A DNA stretch of 64,000 nucleotides from Guyanagaster necrorhizus (lineage: Eukaryota; Basidiomycota; Agaricomycetes; Agaricales; Physalacriaceae), in assembly GCF_019112545.1 (NCBI RefSeq), contig NW_025064909.1:429103-493102 (forward strand). Direction: 5' to 3'. Every line of letters begins with the position of its first letter. Position 1 is the first letter of the stretch. Under the pieces are notes generated by a model. That model searched no databases. It was not told where the DNA came from and was given only the letters and a program-made list of their open reading frames with translations. Both the position numbers and the translations under genes were made by a program. Shown here one piece after another: positions 10,978 to 22,041 of the stretch.

Positions 10978-11646
10978 TTCGACGTTCTTATATCCGGGGC
11001 GTTGCCGTCAAGGAAGCTTCGACATGATGGTGTTGCAGGCTGGAATGCAAAATATCATTGTCAGGAGTCTGATTTGTGTATTCGTGTATCTATCAAGTTG
11101 GATGTGTCAATTTTAGAGCCGCCATCGATTTGTCAATTAGGTTTATTTCACGTACGGTTATTTTCTAACTACAATCTTATATCTTTGGCTTGTAACACCA
11201 CCCCTTACACCCTACGCGAATACGCCAGAATATACCAGACAGAGTCTAATGATACTCTCAGTAAGATGACACAGCCAGAGATTACGAAAGCAATATGATA
11301 ACGACAGTGAAGTCGGGATGGTCAAGTACGTCTTATCAGATCCATCGCAAGAGTCCCTTCAGCCGCAGCCATGTATTCATGGATTTTGATTCACAGGTGT
11401 GCTGCAGATCTTCTAGCATAATTTCTCTACACCCAATCTTGCTTTCTCCCTCAGGCGAGTCCTCATTCTTCTCTCAATACGTCGATAGTCTTTTCCCGGC
11501 TCTTGTTGTGCACCAACCCAACCCAGGACAAATGCAGGAGACAGTGCTACTTTCCTCCTTCTCCTCTGCTATATACCTTATCCGAGCTTGCTTCAGATCA
11601 TTTGTCGATCCTGCATTGTAAAAATGGCGAGGAGGTGATTGGTACG
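10978..11646. other. No gene recognised
   Basis: CpG-normal sequence with short open stretches on the plus strand (11,002-11,298 and 11,295-11,621). None shows a known motif. A stretch around 11,290-11,390 (reading NDSEVGMVKYVLSDPSQES in one frame) has coding-like composition and could be an orphan exon. Confidence 0.3.
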
Positions 11647-12244
11647 TTAGCACCTGCTAGTTTTATTCAATTTTGAGCAGTTCATTGTGAGGAAATCAGG
11701 CTTAGATCCTCGGAAATTGACGACCACAGCTCGATAACCAAGTCCACCTTGGTCGATGGGTGCACATGCGGGCGATAGTGTCGCTTTAATATAAGGCTTT
11801 CGAACGAACGTGTGGATTGAGTAATAGGTGTCTGGATAGACTCCATCCCGTGGACACATAACGCAATATACAATGTACCGCCGTCTAGAAGGCGAAGATA
11901 AATCCTATAAACGAGCTTTGTGAAGCGCAATACATTACACGCGCAAGTATGAAGTGCTGTACCTGGAGTATTGAATCTGGTTTTTGACTTGCTGAAATTC
12001 CCCACTACACAGTATACTGTTTGCGCATGGCCACTGAAGATGTAACCCATGAGCCCTCTTAAATAAAACGAGCCGGCGAACATACCTGTTTAGCCACCAT
12101 ACGTTTGAAGTTGTTAGATAGACTGGGGCAGCGACCTTCAATAAGCTCGCGTAGGGAGCGCTGTTCAGTTCCTTTGTTCGGGCGTAATTGGATGGTGATG
12201 AGTGCTGGAGACGACGGGTACGAAACAACGGTGCTTTTTGTCAT
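11647..12244 (-). pseudogene. Truncated alpha/beta-hydrolase pseudogene (EMB8/YheT-like)
   Basis: From a start at 12,242-12,244 the minus strand reads an N-terminus ending LRELIEGRCPSLSNNFKRM, then a short intron (gtatgttcg...atttaag), then GYIFSGHAQTVYCVVGNFS. The pattern SGHxQTxYxxxG is the hallmark of the EMB8/YheT/YMR210W hydrolase family. After a second intron comes LLDGGTL, and in a shifted frame VRKPYIKATLSPACAPIDQGG followed by GYRAVVVNFRG, which is the family's usual strand before the nucleophile region. The section that normally holds the HGLxGGS motif is missing and everything after NFRG, including the catalytic Ser/Asp/His, is absent. It is therefore a deleted, frameshifted remnant. 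Confidence 0.6.
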
Positions 12245-14220
12245 CGTTATGCTGAGAACGAAAGGGCTCGTGGGCTCGGCGTTAGAAGTCTGACGATATC
12301 ATCCATCAACTCGAAGAGAAGGATACATCCTCAAGCGTTGGGGAACAGACAACGCGGCGATACGCATCTTCGAGACGGTAGAAACACGGCAACTGATATT
12401 TCAGTCGCCGAAGTGTGAATTTGATCCAACTTTTTCGCAAATGAAGACTGTGTGGAAGTGGCCCATGTTAAATATCTCCTGCTGATGGACACTGAATTCT
12501 TTTGCTGATGGAAGCCAGTGAAGATCGAAGACGCGGGCAGACCGGATGACTCGGTGAGAGGGTAGTGGTTCTCACTGCGGTCTACATAATATAGCGTTAT
12601 ATGGTGGCAAACACGTAGATTTCGCGCATTCGGTCGTTGAGTTTGGTTATTACTCTCTTTATTTGACATGAATTGCGGTGCGCTGCTCTCGTAGAGCTTG
12701 ATTCATTCAAATCTGTTAAAAGACCCGTCAGTATTCCTTCGGTAGGATAATTATGGTCCCAAACGACGTCAAAGTTCTAGCTGATTTGTGAGTGCCTTCT
12801 GCAACTGAAGCTGTACAACTACGCACAGAGAAATGTAAGATGATTTAGCGCTTTTGGGCGTGTCAGCTTAGCTTGATTCTAAAATCAGATTTCTTAGGCT
12901 GGGTCATTCAAGAGACAAGAGCACAGAAATACGGGAGGCAAGTTTTAGTACTATGTTCCACACACGAGCTGCGAACTTGTCCGGAACGGAAGTAAACAAC
13001 CTGAATTCGAACGGAACAATTCACGTGGCAACACTACGGCACTGCCGACTTGCCGCTTTGACCCGGACTATAACGACGAACTTCGTTGTTCAGTTGAGTT
13101 CAGTTGTACCGCTATCCTGGACATGATACTCGCTGTACTGCATCAATTGCAATAGTAGAACTCCCATCTACCACTAACAGGCTTTGAAGAGTAGCCGGAG
13201 AAACGAATGCTGGCGAATCCAAGCAAGGTGCCATTCATCACGGCGGAGAATCAGTTACCAGTGGAAGATTTTGCGAAGTTGTAAACAGCATTTGTGCGCA
13301 TTCATTCTTAAATTTTTATCCGGGGGCCAGAACCTTGCGACAACTTCAGCTTGACGCTCAACGAACTTTCCAGGAAGCCAGGAATTTTCGATATGTTTGA
13401 CAAACTTGTTTTGCTGGATTCCTCTTCCGGCTTTGTGTGCTATATTTACCGTAGGTGAATGGATGCTAATGGGGAAGTTTTATTTTCTCTGGTGTTTAAG
13501 TATCCTTGTAAACCAGCATCCGTTCACCTACGGTGTCTATTGAGCCGTACGTGACATTACCACATCGAATGTACTAACCTTCCATCCATCATCAGATTGA
13601 TATGCGCCTGTTCTATTTTGTGTTACACCCAAGGGATATACCTTTAGGCGTATGACTGGCTTTGAGATATCGGGAATTACTCTTCGTGTTGGTATCGTTC
13701 ATGAGTTCAGTTCGTTGATATCTTGTTTTGATAGGCTGCTTCGTCTTTGTTCCGTGATTACATAAGCATGAAGGGCGTCATATTTCGGCCTCCTCTACCT
13801 CTCTTTTCGAGTGAGATTTGTGCGTAACATTTCTCCTGCTCTTTTCGCTAGGCTAAAGGATATGACATTTAGAACAATAAACTAAGGCTCTTTTTTGGAG
13901 GCTCCTCCGACGGGAGGAAAAAGTAATTCGTGGTGTGCTTCTTGGTATGATGTTGGTCAGTAAGAAAAGCTTTACATGCGCACGTGCTTCCATCTCGCCT
14001 CGGGACTATTAGAACAATGATAGCTGCATGATTATATTTAGCTCGCAAGAACAGTTGGTGAATAAATTATGGATGCCCTTTCGCAATTTGCGAAACTCGC
14101 AGTATGACATAGGTAATTGAAGATGCTTTGTTTTCTGGACGATTGATTTTTTAATCCGTGTTGACTGTCAAACTAAAGCAATATCTTCAGTTTGCGATTT
14201 ATTTTCTGCGCCCATTTTCC
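12245..14220. other. Long intergenic region, no gene recognised
   Basis: CpG-normal. A 112-codon open frame on the minus strand (12,669-12,331) shows no recognisable motif. The one clear structure is an inverted-repeat hairpin at 13,448-13,534, listed separately. The rest (12,670-13,440 and 13,540-14,200) shows nothing I can support. Confidence 0.4.
13448..13534. repeat. 87-bp inverted-repeat element (MITE-like hairpin)
   Basis: The left arm ACCGTAGGTGAATGGATGCT (13,448-13,467) is the reverse complement of the right arm (13,515-13,534) with one mismatch in 20, around a 47-bp AT-rich centre. This is typical of a small non-autonomous DNA element, or of a transcribed hairpin. No clear target duplication could be fixed. 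Confidence 0.55.
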
Positions 14221-14232
14221 AGTATAAAAGAC
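14221..14232 (+). promoter_or_regulatory. TATA box of the secreted two-module gene
   Basis: The sequence agtataaaagac puts a TATAAAA box about 50 bp upstream of the ATG at 14,274. Confidence 0.55.
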
Positions 14233-14273
14233 TTCGACTACAACTCCAAAAAACCATCGAGCTCGGTTCTACG

Positions 14274-15748
14274 ATGTTGTCCAAGGGTGAGTATTTATCT
14301 ACTCATATCTCAGCATGAAGCGAGCTGACCTAGAGTCCATAGTCGTGCTCCTCTTGCCCGCATATCTATCTGTCGCTGCCGGAAGTATCTTACGGCCCAT
14401 TGCAGGTGGATATTGTCTTCTGGCTACACTACTTGCCTGTCTGATGATACTGTAGAAGTTTCTGCAGGCGTCGCCGCTGACGCATCCATAAGCGCTCCCC
14501 CCGAGACGTCTACGTCCGCGATACCTTTACCATCGGTTGACGCACGAGCTGTGCTACCCGCAGTCAACATTGACGCTCTCGTCGATGGATCTTTAAACGT
14601 CGCCGCCGATGCCAGTCTCGACACGTTACTGCGGCGCTCGGTCGAGGCGTGCGCAGTCGCACCCACGCTTGACTTTTCTGGCTCGACTTGGATTTGGACG
14701 GGCGAGCAGACTGGTGCGGAAGATATCTCACCTACGGGAGCACGTCCATTCCGTAAGGCCATCCCGTCCTCCGGCACAAAATGTCCGGTCTGCGCCACTA
14801 TCATCATCTCTTCGTAGGTTTCCTCTCTTCGTGAATGTATGAACGGTACTAATACTCTCGTAGCGATGACTTGTACTCCATCGTTGTCAACGGAAATGAA
14901 ATTGGAGCAGGAAACGGTTACAAAAGCTCAGCCGTCTACACCGCTGGCCTCGAACCTGAAGGGCACAACGTCTTTGCTATTTCCGTGAACAACACGGGAG
15001 GAGCAGCCGGCCTCATTGCCACGATCCTTGTGGACTACAGAGATGGTACCACTCAGACTATCGTCACTGACACCACCTGGAAGACGATCAAAGCTACGCC
15101 CCCCGATGGCTGGACTAGTCCGAGCTTCGACGATTCAGCTTGGATTGCCGCAGTATCTGAGGGACCTACGGCGAGCACGCCTTGGGGGACGCCTCCACTC
15201 CCCCCTGCCATGAATATGACGGGAGTCAAATGGATCCATACGAATGAGACGTCCGCCGCTGGGGTAGACCCTCTGGGTCACAGACCATTCCGCAAGACTA
15301 TCACGTCCCCCTATGGAAAAGCTGCTGTTTGTGGAAAAATCGTCATCACCGCGTACGTTTTCCTTCCCTACCTCATCGCCCCGATCCGTCTGACCGGACT
15401 TGCAGCGACGACGAGTACACGTTGTACGTGAACGGCAACGACACTGGAAGCGGTAGCAACTGGCTAGCCATGCAGGCTTATTCCATCCCTATTCTGGATG
15501 CGGATGAGAACCTCATTGCTGTGGACAGCGTGAATACCCAGCCGCCGCATGCTGGGCTCGTCGCGGGTGTTTTGGTGGCGTATGACGATGGGACATCGGA
15601 AACGTATTACACGGATGACTCGTGGAAGACGCTGGACGAAACCACTCCGGCTGGCTTTGAAGACACGGATTTGGATGACAGTTCGTGGATTAGTGCGACG
15701 GAGTGGGTGAATGGTGAAGCGAATTTAGTGACTGTTCCGCGTGCGTAA
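14274..15748 (+). CDS. Secreted protein with two galactose-binding-like modules
   Basis: Five exons (14,274-14,286; 14,334-14,405; 14,456-14,813; 14,864-15,352; 15,406-15,748) join in frame to give about 424 residues. The N-terminus has a hydrophobic signal-peptide-like core (IVVLLLPAYLSVAAG). An Ala/Ser/Thr-rich linker follows to about residue 130. Then come two related modules. Each begins with a W-I-x-T pattern (STWIWTGEQTGA, VKWIHTNETSAA), continues with RPFRK, a Cys-containing strand, an intron at the same place, then (D)DLYSIVVNGNEIGAG or DDEYTLYVNGNDTGSG, a DGT strand, and D.SW near the end. The shared intron position, phase and order indicate internal duplication. The fold suggested is a beta-sandwich like the N-terminal sugar-binding domains of rhamnosidases and other galactose-binding-like proteins. 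No catalytic domain is visible, so a lectin-like extracellular role is an inference. A truncated inverted copy lies at 52,050-52,725. Confidence 0.7.
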
Positions 15749-16950
15749 GCTGTCTTGTACGATGAGCTCAGTTGGACTTTGTCTTAATCGTGGAACTTAC
15801 TACTTCTATACCCTTTGATCTTCAATAATATGTTGGTGCTGGTTTCTTCTTCGCAGTTCACTGTGGCTCCGAGTCGGTGTGGCGGTTCGTGGGAGAGAAT
15901 TGGTGTGAGTTTACGTGAGTGAAATGAGAGAGATTCTGAATCAAGTTATGGCATCCAAGGATATGGCCTTTCTGTATTTGGTTGCTTAGTCGAGGTCGAC
16001 AGAATCGTGGCTAAAGATTATGCGACTAAGAGCAGAAATGTTTGCACGGCTTTATCGCGATAAACAGAGTACAAAAACAATGGCAGAGCATGAAACAATC
16101 CAGCATTGAACAGAAGAAATTACTGTGGAAAGTATCAGTGGCGGGAGGCGTGCAGGGGGGAACTATTATTTACTCAATGACTCCCGGGTCATGGTTCGGA
16201 GTTAGTAACCGTTGTCAGGAGCCGTGTGACCTTTAGTCCTTCGAAGATTGAAACGTGTAGATACAATTTGATGGATATGTCTTGACAGCCTCTAGAATCT
16301 GGTCAGGCTCTACAGTGTCCAGTTCAACTCCGACAGACAAATACACCTCCATGAGTTTACAGGCAAATTGGACTCAGAAAGAACCGAAGCTACCAAATTC
16401 AGGGTAGATACAGACAGTTCCTGATTCCGTAGTATGATGTGCCATCGATAGCAGGTGTTATACATCCTCGGTGATGGTGACCGGTAAAATTGCCGGAGCC
16501 CGAGTGGCTCTAAGGTACGGCATGTTTAGATCCTTTGAGAAAATCGTCAATGAAAAATGATAATATATTTGTATCATCTCAAGAGAGCGAACCGTTTCAA
16601 AATTCAAGCATCATAATGATACGCTGGTTGTGTGTGGCAAGGATCGAAATAGGGGCCTATCGTCAATCCCAGTCAACATGCGGTCACGTGTTCTAATCAA
16701 ACTCCGCTTGCCGAATTCGGAGTTCCTTCTTTTCCATCACGGTCGCCTTGACACGCGTTCACTTCCCTTTCGGGTTCTTCCTCTATTCCTCGGGGCAGTC
16801 AGAAGACACAGCCTGTATGCCTTAACTTTTTCATCAGCCGACTGCCCTGAGTCCAGACTTGTCTGAAGATGAAAAACAGTGATAGACGCTCGTTGATTGA
16901 TCCTTTCGGATACGGTCCGAAAACATGAGGAAAACAAGCCACAACTGGTC
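15749..16950. other. Downstream and intergenic part of segment A
   Basis: No gene recognised. The sequence is shared with the inverted copy at about 52,045-50,880, including a region near 16,466-16,510 (ggtgatggtgaccggtaaaa). Short open frames here are not conserved as proteins in the copy. Confidence 0.4.
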
Positions 16951-18300
16951 CTCAAGGTATAAAAGCTTCGCTTTCTCTCTCGGGGTCCCCATCCCCTCTT
17001 GCCTTTAAGCAATGAACTATCGTACTGAGCGCTACTCTTGAGATGACGATGCCCCGGCCTCTCCTCAGAGGACGTCGGGTGTTGAATCCTCATCTGCAGC
17101 TATCCTTCTCTGCCACCCGTCCGTCGTAGGTCACCACTGTCATTGCGTGCGAGCGAGCGAGCGATTTACTCACTCTGCGTGTAGGCGTTCATCCTCTGAG
17201 ATTCTCCTGATAGGATCTCTCCTGTGAACTGACCATCGGGGTCACAACTTGAGTGGCTCATGGCGCCACATCCGCGTCGAAACCAGCAACATATGTGTAC
17301 GTTGTGCGCTACTGTTTCTTCAATTCGTCTGCTGATGCTTTCCTCGGTCAACGTCTCTCTAGGCCCTAGGAGATACGTGCGGTCGCTCTGCGACTATCCG
17401 GGTCACTGTCGGTTACCATATCGCTCCTCCTACTTGACGAGTCATGGTGCTCCTGATTTCAGTCGAGCGAACCCACCGTCGGGTGAATGGAGCAACTTGG
17501 TGACCAAGGTCAGTCTCAACATGATTGGCTAGGCCATGATTGGCACGCAGCGATGGGTAGCGATACCCATCCATCTTCCCAATGAGGTCGTTGACCGACT
17601 CGAACGGTGGGCGACGTACAAGCGTCGTGGTAGATGCGTGCAGTCGTTTCGACGACTATCCTTGGCCATTGTGCCCTCTCCCTTTCGTGATCCGGCGGCG
17701 TTGATGACCCTTCCTTGGACAGGCCGGTCATCCGCCATCGATAGGGTTGATGGTAGCCTTGGATCGGCATCCATCTTTCCGGCGACGTGGTACTGAGTAC
17801 ATCGTTCGAGCAAGCGACCGAATCGGTGAGGAGTTTGTAATCGGATCTCTCTGAGGCATCGGCTGCTCCTCTTTTTCAGTGCCAATGGCATTGATTGAAA
17901 TCTCCGCAGTGAGTTGTTATCTTTATCAGACAACTTTCATCTTACGAGATTTCGTAGCTTCGGTTCGCTTTCTGCCAAAAAAAAAATGGTACGTCGTCTT
18001 CGTTCCTGATTTCTGTCTCCCTTGTTGATGGTTATCTTTTCAGAATTGCGCGAGGTCCTAAGACTCGTTTGCATCCTTCAAGACGGGGTGGGGTATTGAA
18101 CATTGACCACGGGATGGCAGGTGGTCTCCAATACACCCACCCTAGAAAAACAATGGTGCGTCGCTCGACTTCACGACTTCGACATGACGATATGACTCTT
18201 TTTCTTTTCAGTGATAATCACAAAATAAAATACATGTACGTCCCTCCCTCGTCTTTTGCTGTAGATACTGATGTGTATCCATTGTTCTAGAAATACCTGC
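16951..18300 (+). ncRNA. Candidate spliced non-coding transcript
   Basis: A TATA box (ggtataaaag, about 16,956-16,965) precedes a stretch with three regular, well-formed intron-like units: 17,989-18,043 (gtacgt..tttcag, 55 nt), 18,156-18,211 (gtgcgt..tttcag, 56 nt) and 18,236-18,290 (gtacgt..ttctag, 55 nt). The putative exons between them are 112 and 24 nt and have no shared open reading frame: joining them gives a stop at each junction. The inverted copy keeps the same order, although CpG decay has changed several bases. A (gcga) short tandem repeat lies at about 17,149-17,164. No box C/D or H/ACA signature was found in the introns. Whether it is transcribed cannot be told from sequence. Confidence 0.3.
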
Positions 18301-18535
18301 TCGTCATTTCAAACGAACGGGCGAAGCAGGTATCGAAAGGAATTCGGACCATTAATAATGCGTAGGCGTCGCAAGGCTGTCAAAATGCGCCGATGCGTGC
18401 AATGAAAAGAGCTGAGTATGTATTTATTCAACTCACCATTCTCTCGCCGTCTGACATTTTTCGCAGCATGCCATACATATATTCCGATTTGCCATCCGTT
18501 TAAATATAAGGGTTAATAGCGAGGAACGACCTCGG

Positions 18536-19510
18536 TTTGAAAGGTATGTAATTCCCGGGGGATAAGACGGAGGCAGATGCGCGCTGCCTCCGTCTGGGTG
18601 CTCCCTTGCCGTGGGCCCCGGGCTTTCCACCAAACTCACCTATACCTTCGCGTCCGGTTTGTCACCTCATTCCGGTTGGAAGTTGTCCGTACACAGAGAA
18701 GCCTTTGAAGGCTTACTCGCCGTACCTACCTTGCTTCTTTCCCTTCTTTCCACCTGGATAGTCAGGTGAGTACGACTCTTTGCTGTCGTTATATTTATTG
18801 AAATCAGTTGTCTTAGTTCTGCCTTCGCTTTATCGGTGGTATCTTCCCTGCGTATGTTCATTTGTTACCCTCCCTTCTGTCTCTCTTACTATTTTTTCCC
18901 CAGATCCTCAAACTGCGTCATCACCATTTCACGACATTAAGAGTCAAATACCTCAATCGAAGGTCGACCACGTCTTTCGTTCAGCCGCTTACAAGCTAAA
19001 CTCTGGCAACACAACATCGCTCACGTCGGCTGCCAAAAGTATTGCTATATAAATGACCTTGTAAGCAAGTGAGTGCTTTCAACGAAACACCAGCAACATC
19101 AAATCGAGTGAGCTCGCATCCCAAGAAAAATAAAAGTACGTCGAGCTTTTGTTTTCTTCTATTCTTTATCTGATCGTGGTGCTTTTAAGGGACAGTAAAA
19201 GTATCAACGCTTGTGTGAAGTGCACTATAAGCGAGTGATGGCCTCTGCGTGAGGCGCCAACACAACGACAATACGCGGTATTGTCCCCCCCCCCCCCCCC
19301 CCCGGGGATAGAACGGAAGTGGATGTGCTCCCCTCCGTTCGGGTGTTCCCTTGACGTGGGCCCCGGGCTTGCAGGCATTGTACGGCTGCCTTTGGCGCTG
19401 TCTCGCTCTACCAAACGCACTTTGCACTTCAGCGCATTCTAGATACTAACTCAATGTATTATTCATTTTGCATAAATTCTATCCATAATATATCAAAATC
19501 ATGAAAGTCT
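18536..19510. other. Intergenic region with short GC-rich repeats
   Basis: Lies beyond segment A. It holds two diverged copies of a ~100-bp GC-rich repeat (18,541-18,650 and 19,285-19,415), a run of 19 C followed by 4 G at 19,285-19,307, and further intron-like signals (gtgagt at 18,766; gtacgt at 19,136 to tttaag at 19,188). A possible exon at 18,902-19,052 could encode a short Ser/Thr-rich segment. No gene can be supported. Confidence 0.35.
19285..19307. repeat. Homopolymer C19-G4 tract
   Basis: An uninterrupted run of 19 C followed by GGGG. The C-run could form a G-quadruplex on the minus strand. The length may be imprecise because long homopolymers are error-prone in assemblies. Confidence 0.8.
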
Positions 19511-20618
19511 TTAGTTCAAATCCAGCATATTCCCCTCTTCGTTCAACCAAGCTAACTGGCCCAACGACCCATATTGATGAGTAGCACGGGGGAGTCGCGA
19601 ACGCAGTGCCCTCCCTACGAGCACGCAACTTTGTATGATACTGTTTCCAAGGGAAATCTGAACGTGCAACTGGGAAAGATTGTTCATACACAAAGCATTG
19701 TCTAGGTCGGTCCAATATGGATGGTCTCTGTCAGACAGAGAGGCATTGCTATCAATGCGGATTTTCAGGTTCCAGAGTGAGCTGGGATGGTCGAGTGTCT
19801 TGGCCCACCACTTGATAGAATGTATGTAGTCGCGCCGCCTGTCCAGAACGAGGGTAAATGTGAGGTTGGAAACATATGGCATCTTGAGGGCAGGGAGTTC
19901 CTCATCTGTCATATCATGAATCAGCGATTGAAGAACACAAAAAGTATAAGATTGACGTACGCATAGCTATGCACCTGAATGTTATCTCTCTGGGTGAGGC
20001 GATGACAGGAGCGAGGTTGGCGAAGAGATCCTTCGTCCCTGGAATAGGATTGTTCGAGCCGGAAATTTCCAGACAATTCACCGACGACAGCGAAAAGGGG
20101 CCGTTTTGGGCCGTCAGCAAGTGGAGGAGGGACGTCGAAGAGTTGTCGAGATGAAGTGCTAGAGAACTGACTGATGGATTCAGTCTGCCTGGGATTCTGT
20201 TATACACTATGGGGAAGTCGTCGAATGTCACTCCTTCGATGGATACTGTGGTGAGGTGGGAGTAGGAACTCAGAAGAGTAACAAGTTCATTGTGGCTGCA
20301 AGTAACATTGTCTAGAAAGAGCTCCTCGATAGTCGGGAAGGACATGAGAGCTGTGTGGTACTCGGAGCGGTCTCCCCTGAGGTCGGACCATGCAACTCCA
20401 TTGATGGCCATAGTTTCCACAGGCTTTTGTCCTCGTACGTCCGCAAGGTGACGAAGCAAACGAGACAAGCCCCCGTCATAAACACCGTTTCTTATCTTGC
20501 CGCAGATATAGATGCGGCTGATGTCGTAAGTTACCCAATGTTGGCGTTCGCACATCTCAGTATAAGTCGGCAAGGACCGATGGCGACGAGGTCCTATGTC
20601 ATGGAAGCGGGCGACCAT
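19511..20618 (-). CDS. F-box-type leucine-rich protein lacking a visible F-box
   Basis: Two exons (20,618-19,961 and 19,905-19,511) around a 55-nt intron (donor gtacgt, acceptor atgacag) give about 350 residues. The sequence has the irregular Leu-rich repeats common in basidiomycete F-box proteins (for example SFPTIEELFLDN, SHLTTVSIEGVTF, LSSVNCLEISG, LWNLKIRIDSN). A TATATAAA box on the minus strand at about 20,743-20,750 and a further 51-nt intron (20,673-20,623) just before the ATG suggest an untranslated first exon. The chosen start is the first in-frame ATG after that acceptor. No F-box consensus (LPxE..) is visible before the repeats, so it may be truncated or a diverged family member. 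Substrate binding for ubiquitination would be the family role, but without an F-box this is doubtful. Confidence 0.55.
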
Positions 20619-20742
20619 GGCTCTGTACATACATCAGAAATCATATATCATGGACGAAGAATTCATCACTTACCGGTTCTTAATAAGTGATGGGGGTGGA
20701 GAATGGGAGGTGTGAGATGGTCGCAAGCATCATTTGCATCCC

Positions 20743-20750
20743 TTTATATA
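20743..20750 (-). promoter_or_regulatory. TATA box upstream of the leucine-rich gene
   Basis: Reads TATATAAA on the minus strand, ~70 bp before the splice donor of the proposed untranslated first exon. Confidence 0.4.
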
Positions 20751-20759
20751 TCGTGGGCG

Positions 20760-21917
20760 ATGAATGAAGGCCACAGGGCTGCGGTCCGATACAAGACAAC
20801 CAACAAAATACAGTGACGGCCAAAGAGTCTGACAAAGGCTGAAGAGAAAACTTTTCTAGAGCTCTTTTGCCGAGCTCCGAGCCCCTGTGGATGATATCAC
20901 TCACTGCTAAAGAGATGAACACATGTGAATTGCATGGTACCCAGGCAAAGAATTTCCTTGTACAAAGGTTGAAAGATCCGGTGAATTTCAAAAATTTCAG
21001 AGCCGAACATTGAATAAAAAGGTTCCCGGATCTTGCACTTGGTCTTGTTATCGAAACAAAAGACAGTCGAACAGTCGAAGCACCGGCAGTGGGTGAGCAA
21101 GAACATTACATTTATATCCAAATTTCAAAGAAGGAGACTTTGTTATTGTTGTTCCGTCTTTTGTAAATGTGGCCGGTCGAAGACGTCGATGCTGGCCTAC
21201 AGAAAACAAGGTGTTTGTCTCTAGAGAATGACTAGCTAGCCAGCATAAAATTTTCACCATTAGTACTTACAGATCACCGACTGCCATTGAAACCATTGCG
21301 GCTACACAGACAGATTTCAACGCGTCGCCGTCAGAGGTGCGCGTCAGACGACCACAGTCGCCCGGCAATGCCGGCATCGAGTCCCTACTGGCATTCAATG
21401 AATTGTCTATATCTTTTCAGCGCAAAAGACTCACGGATAGACTCACGAGCTTCACTCGCAGAACTTCAATGCATTTGTTCTGTGTTTCTGCTGGTATACG
21501 TTATATGTTATCTCTTGCCAGCGCTCAATACAGTGTACTCAATAGCCAACAAGGCGATTAACTGGACCACCTCAGATCATCTTGAAATCATGTTCACAGC
21601 TGGTTCTCGCATTCATTGTCGGATATCATTGCCAAGATCGCAGCATCGACACTGGCAGCTGTGGTATACGCTATGACTGTGGTTCAGGATCCCCCTCTCA
21701 AGGAGTCTTGAGCACACTCAGCATGTATCGACTCAATCTTGATAACATTCTAGGTTTGCATCATATTAGCCCCGTTCCTAGGCTGCTGATATTGGAGTTC
21801 AGGCAGCACGAAGCGACTCTTATATCGCATCGTTACTTGCTGTTGGCCTTCATTGGTGGTTCTTTTCAGTATGGAGGAAGTCTAAAGAGTCCCACTCTGT
21901 TTCGACCACTGCTCAGC
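20760..21917. other. Intergenic region, no gene recognised
   Basis: Short open frames occur on both strands (for example 21,287-21,676) but none shows a recognised motif or convincing intron structure. Confidence 0.4.
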
Positions 21918-22041
21918 AACGCGTTTCGCGTACTACATGAATGTTTGAATCTTCCTTCGTTTACTGTCCCGTTTAGTCTATGTTAGGTTATTCGAATATC
22001 TACCATCTGTCTTGGAAATATAACTCTCAGTCGGAGATGAA

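Larger units (their letters stand above)
14690..18535 (+). repeat. Segment A of a large inverted segmental duplication
   Basis: The reverse complement of this ~3.8 kb aligns with 52,725-50,184 and then 45,275-44,415; the copy is interrupted by copia-2. Landmarks: the module gene (15,748 with 52,050), gtcaggagccgtgtgacc at about 16,217 with its complement near 51,593, the TATA motif at 16,956 with 50,872, and three intron-like segments (17,989-18,290) with 44,640-44,960. Confidence 0.85.

Noticed and set aside
16862..17100. Possible box C/D snoRNA signals (gatga/ctga) near the TATA box
   Set aside because: Boxes are not correctly paired or spaced and there is no terminal stem.
17529..17933. 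A 134-codon minus-strand frame in segment A
   Set aside because: It has no motif, is cut by copia-2 and decay in the inverted copy, and overlaps the intron-like units on the other strand.
19285..19307. C19-G4 tract as a telomere or functional switch
   Set aside because: It is a single homopolymer with no telomere repeat, and its length may be an assembly artefact.
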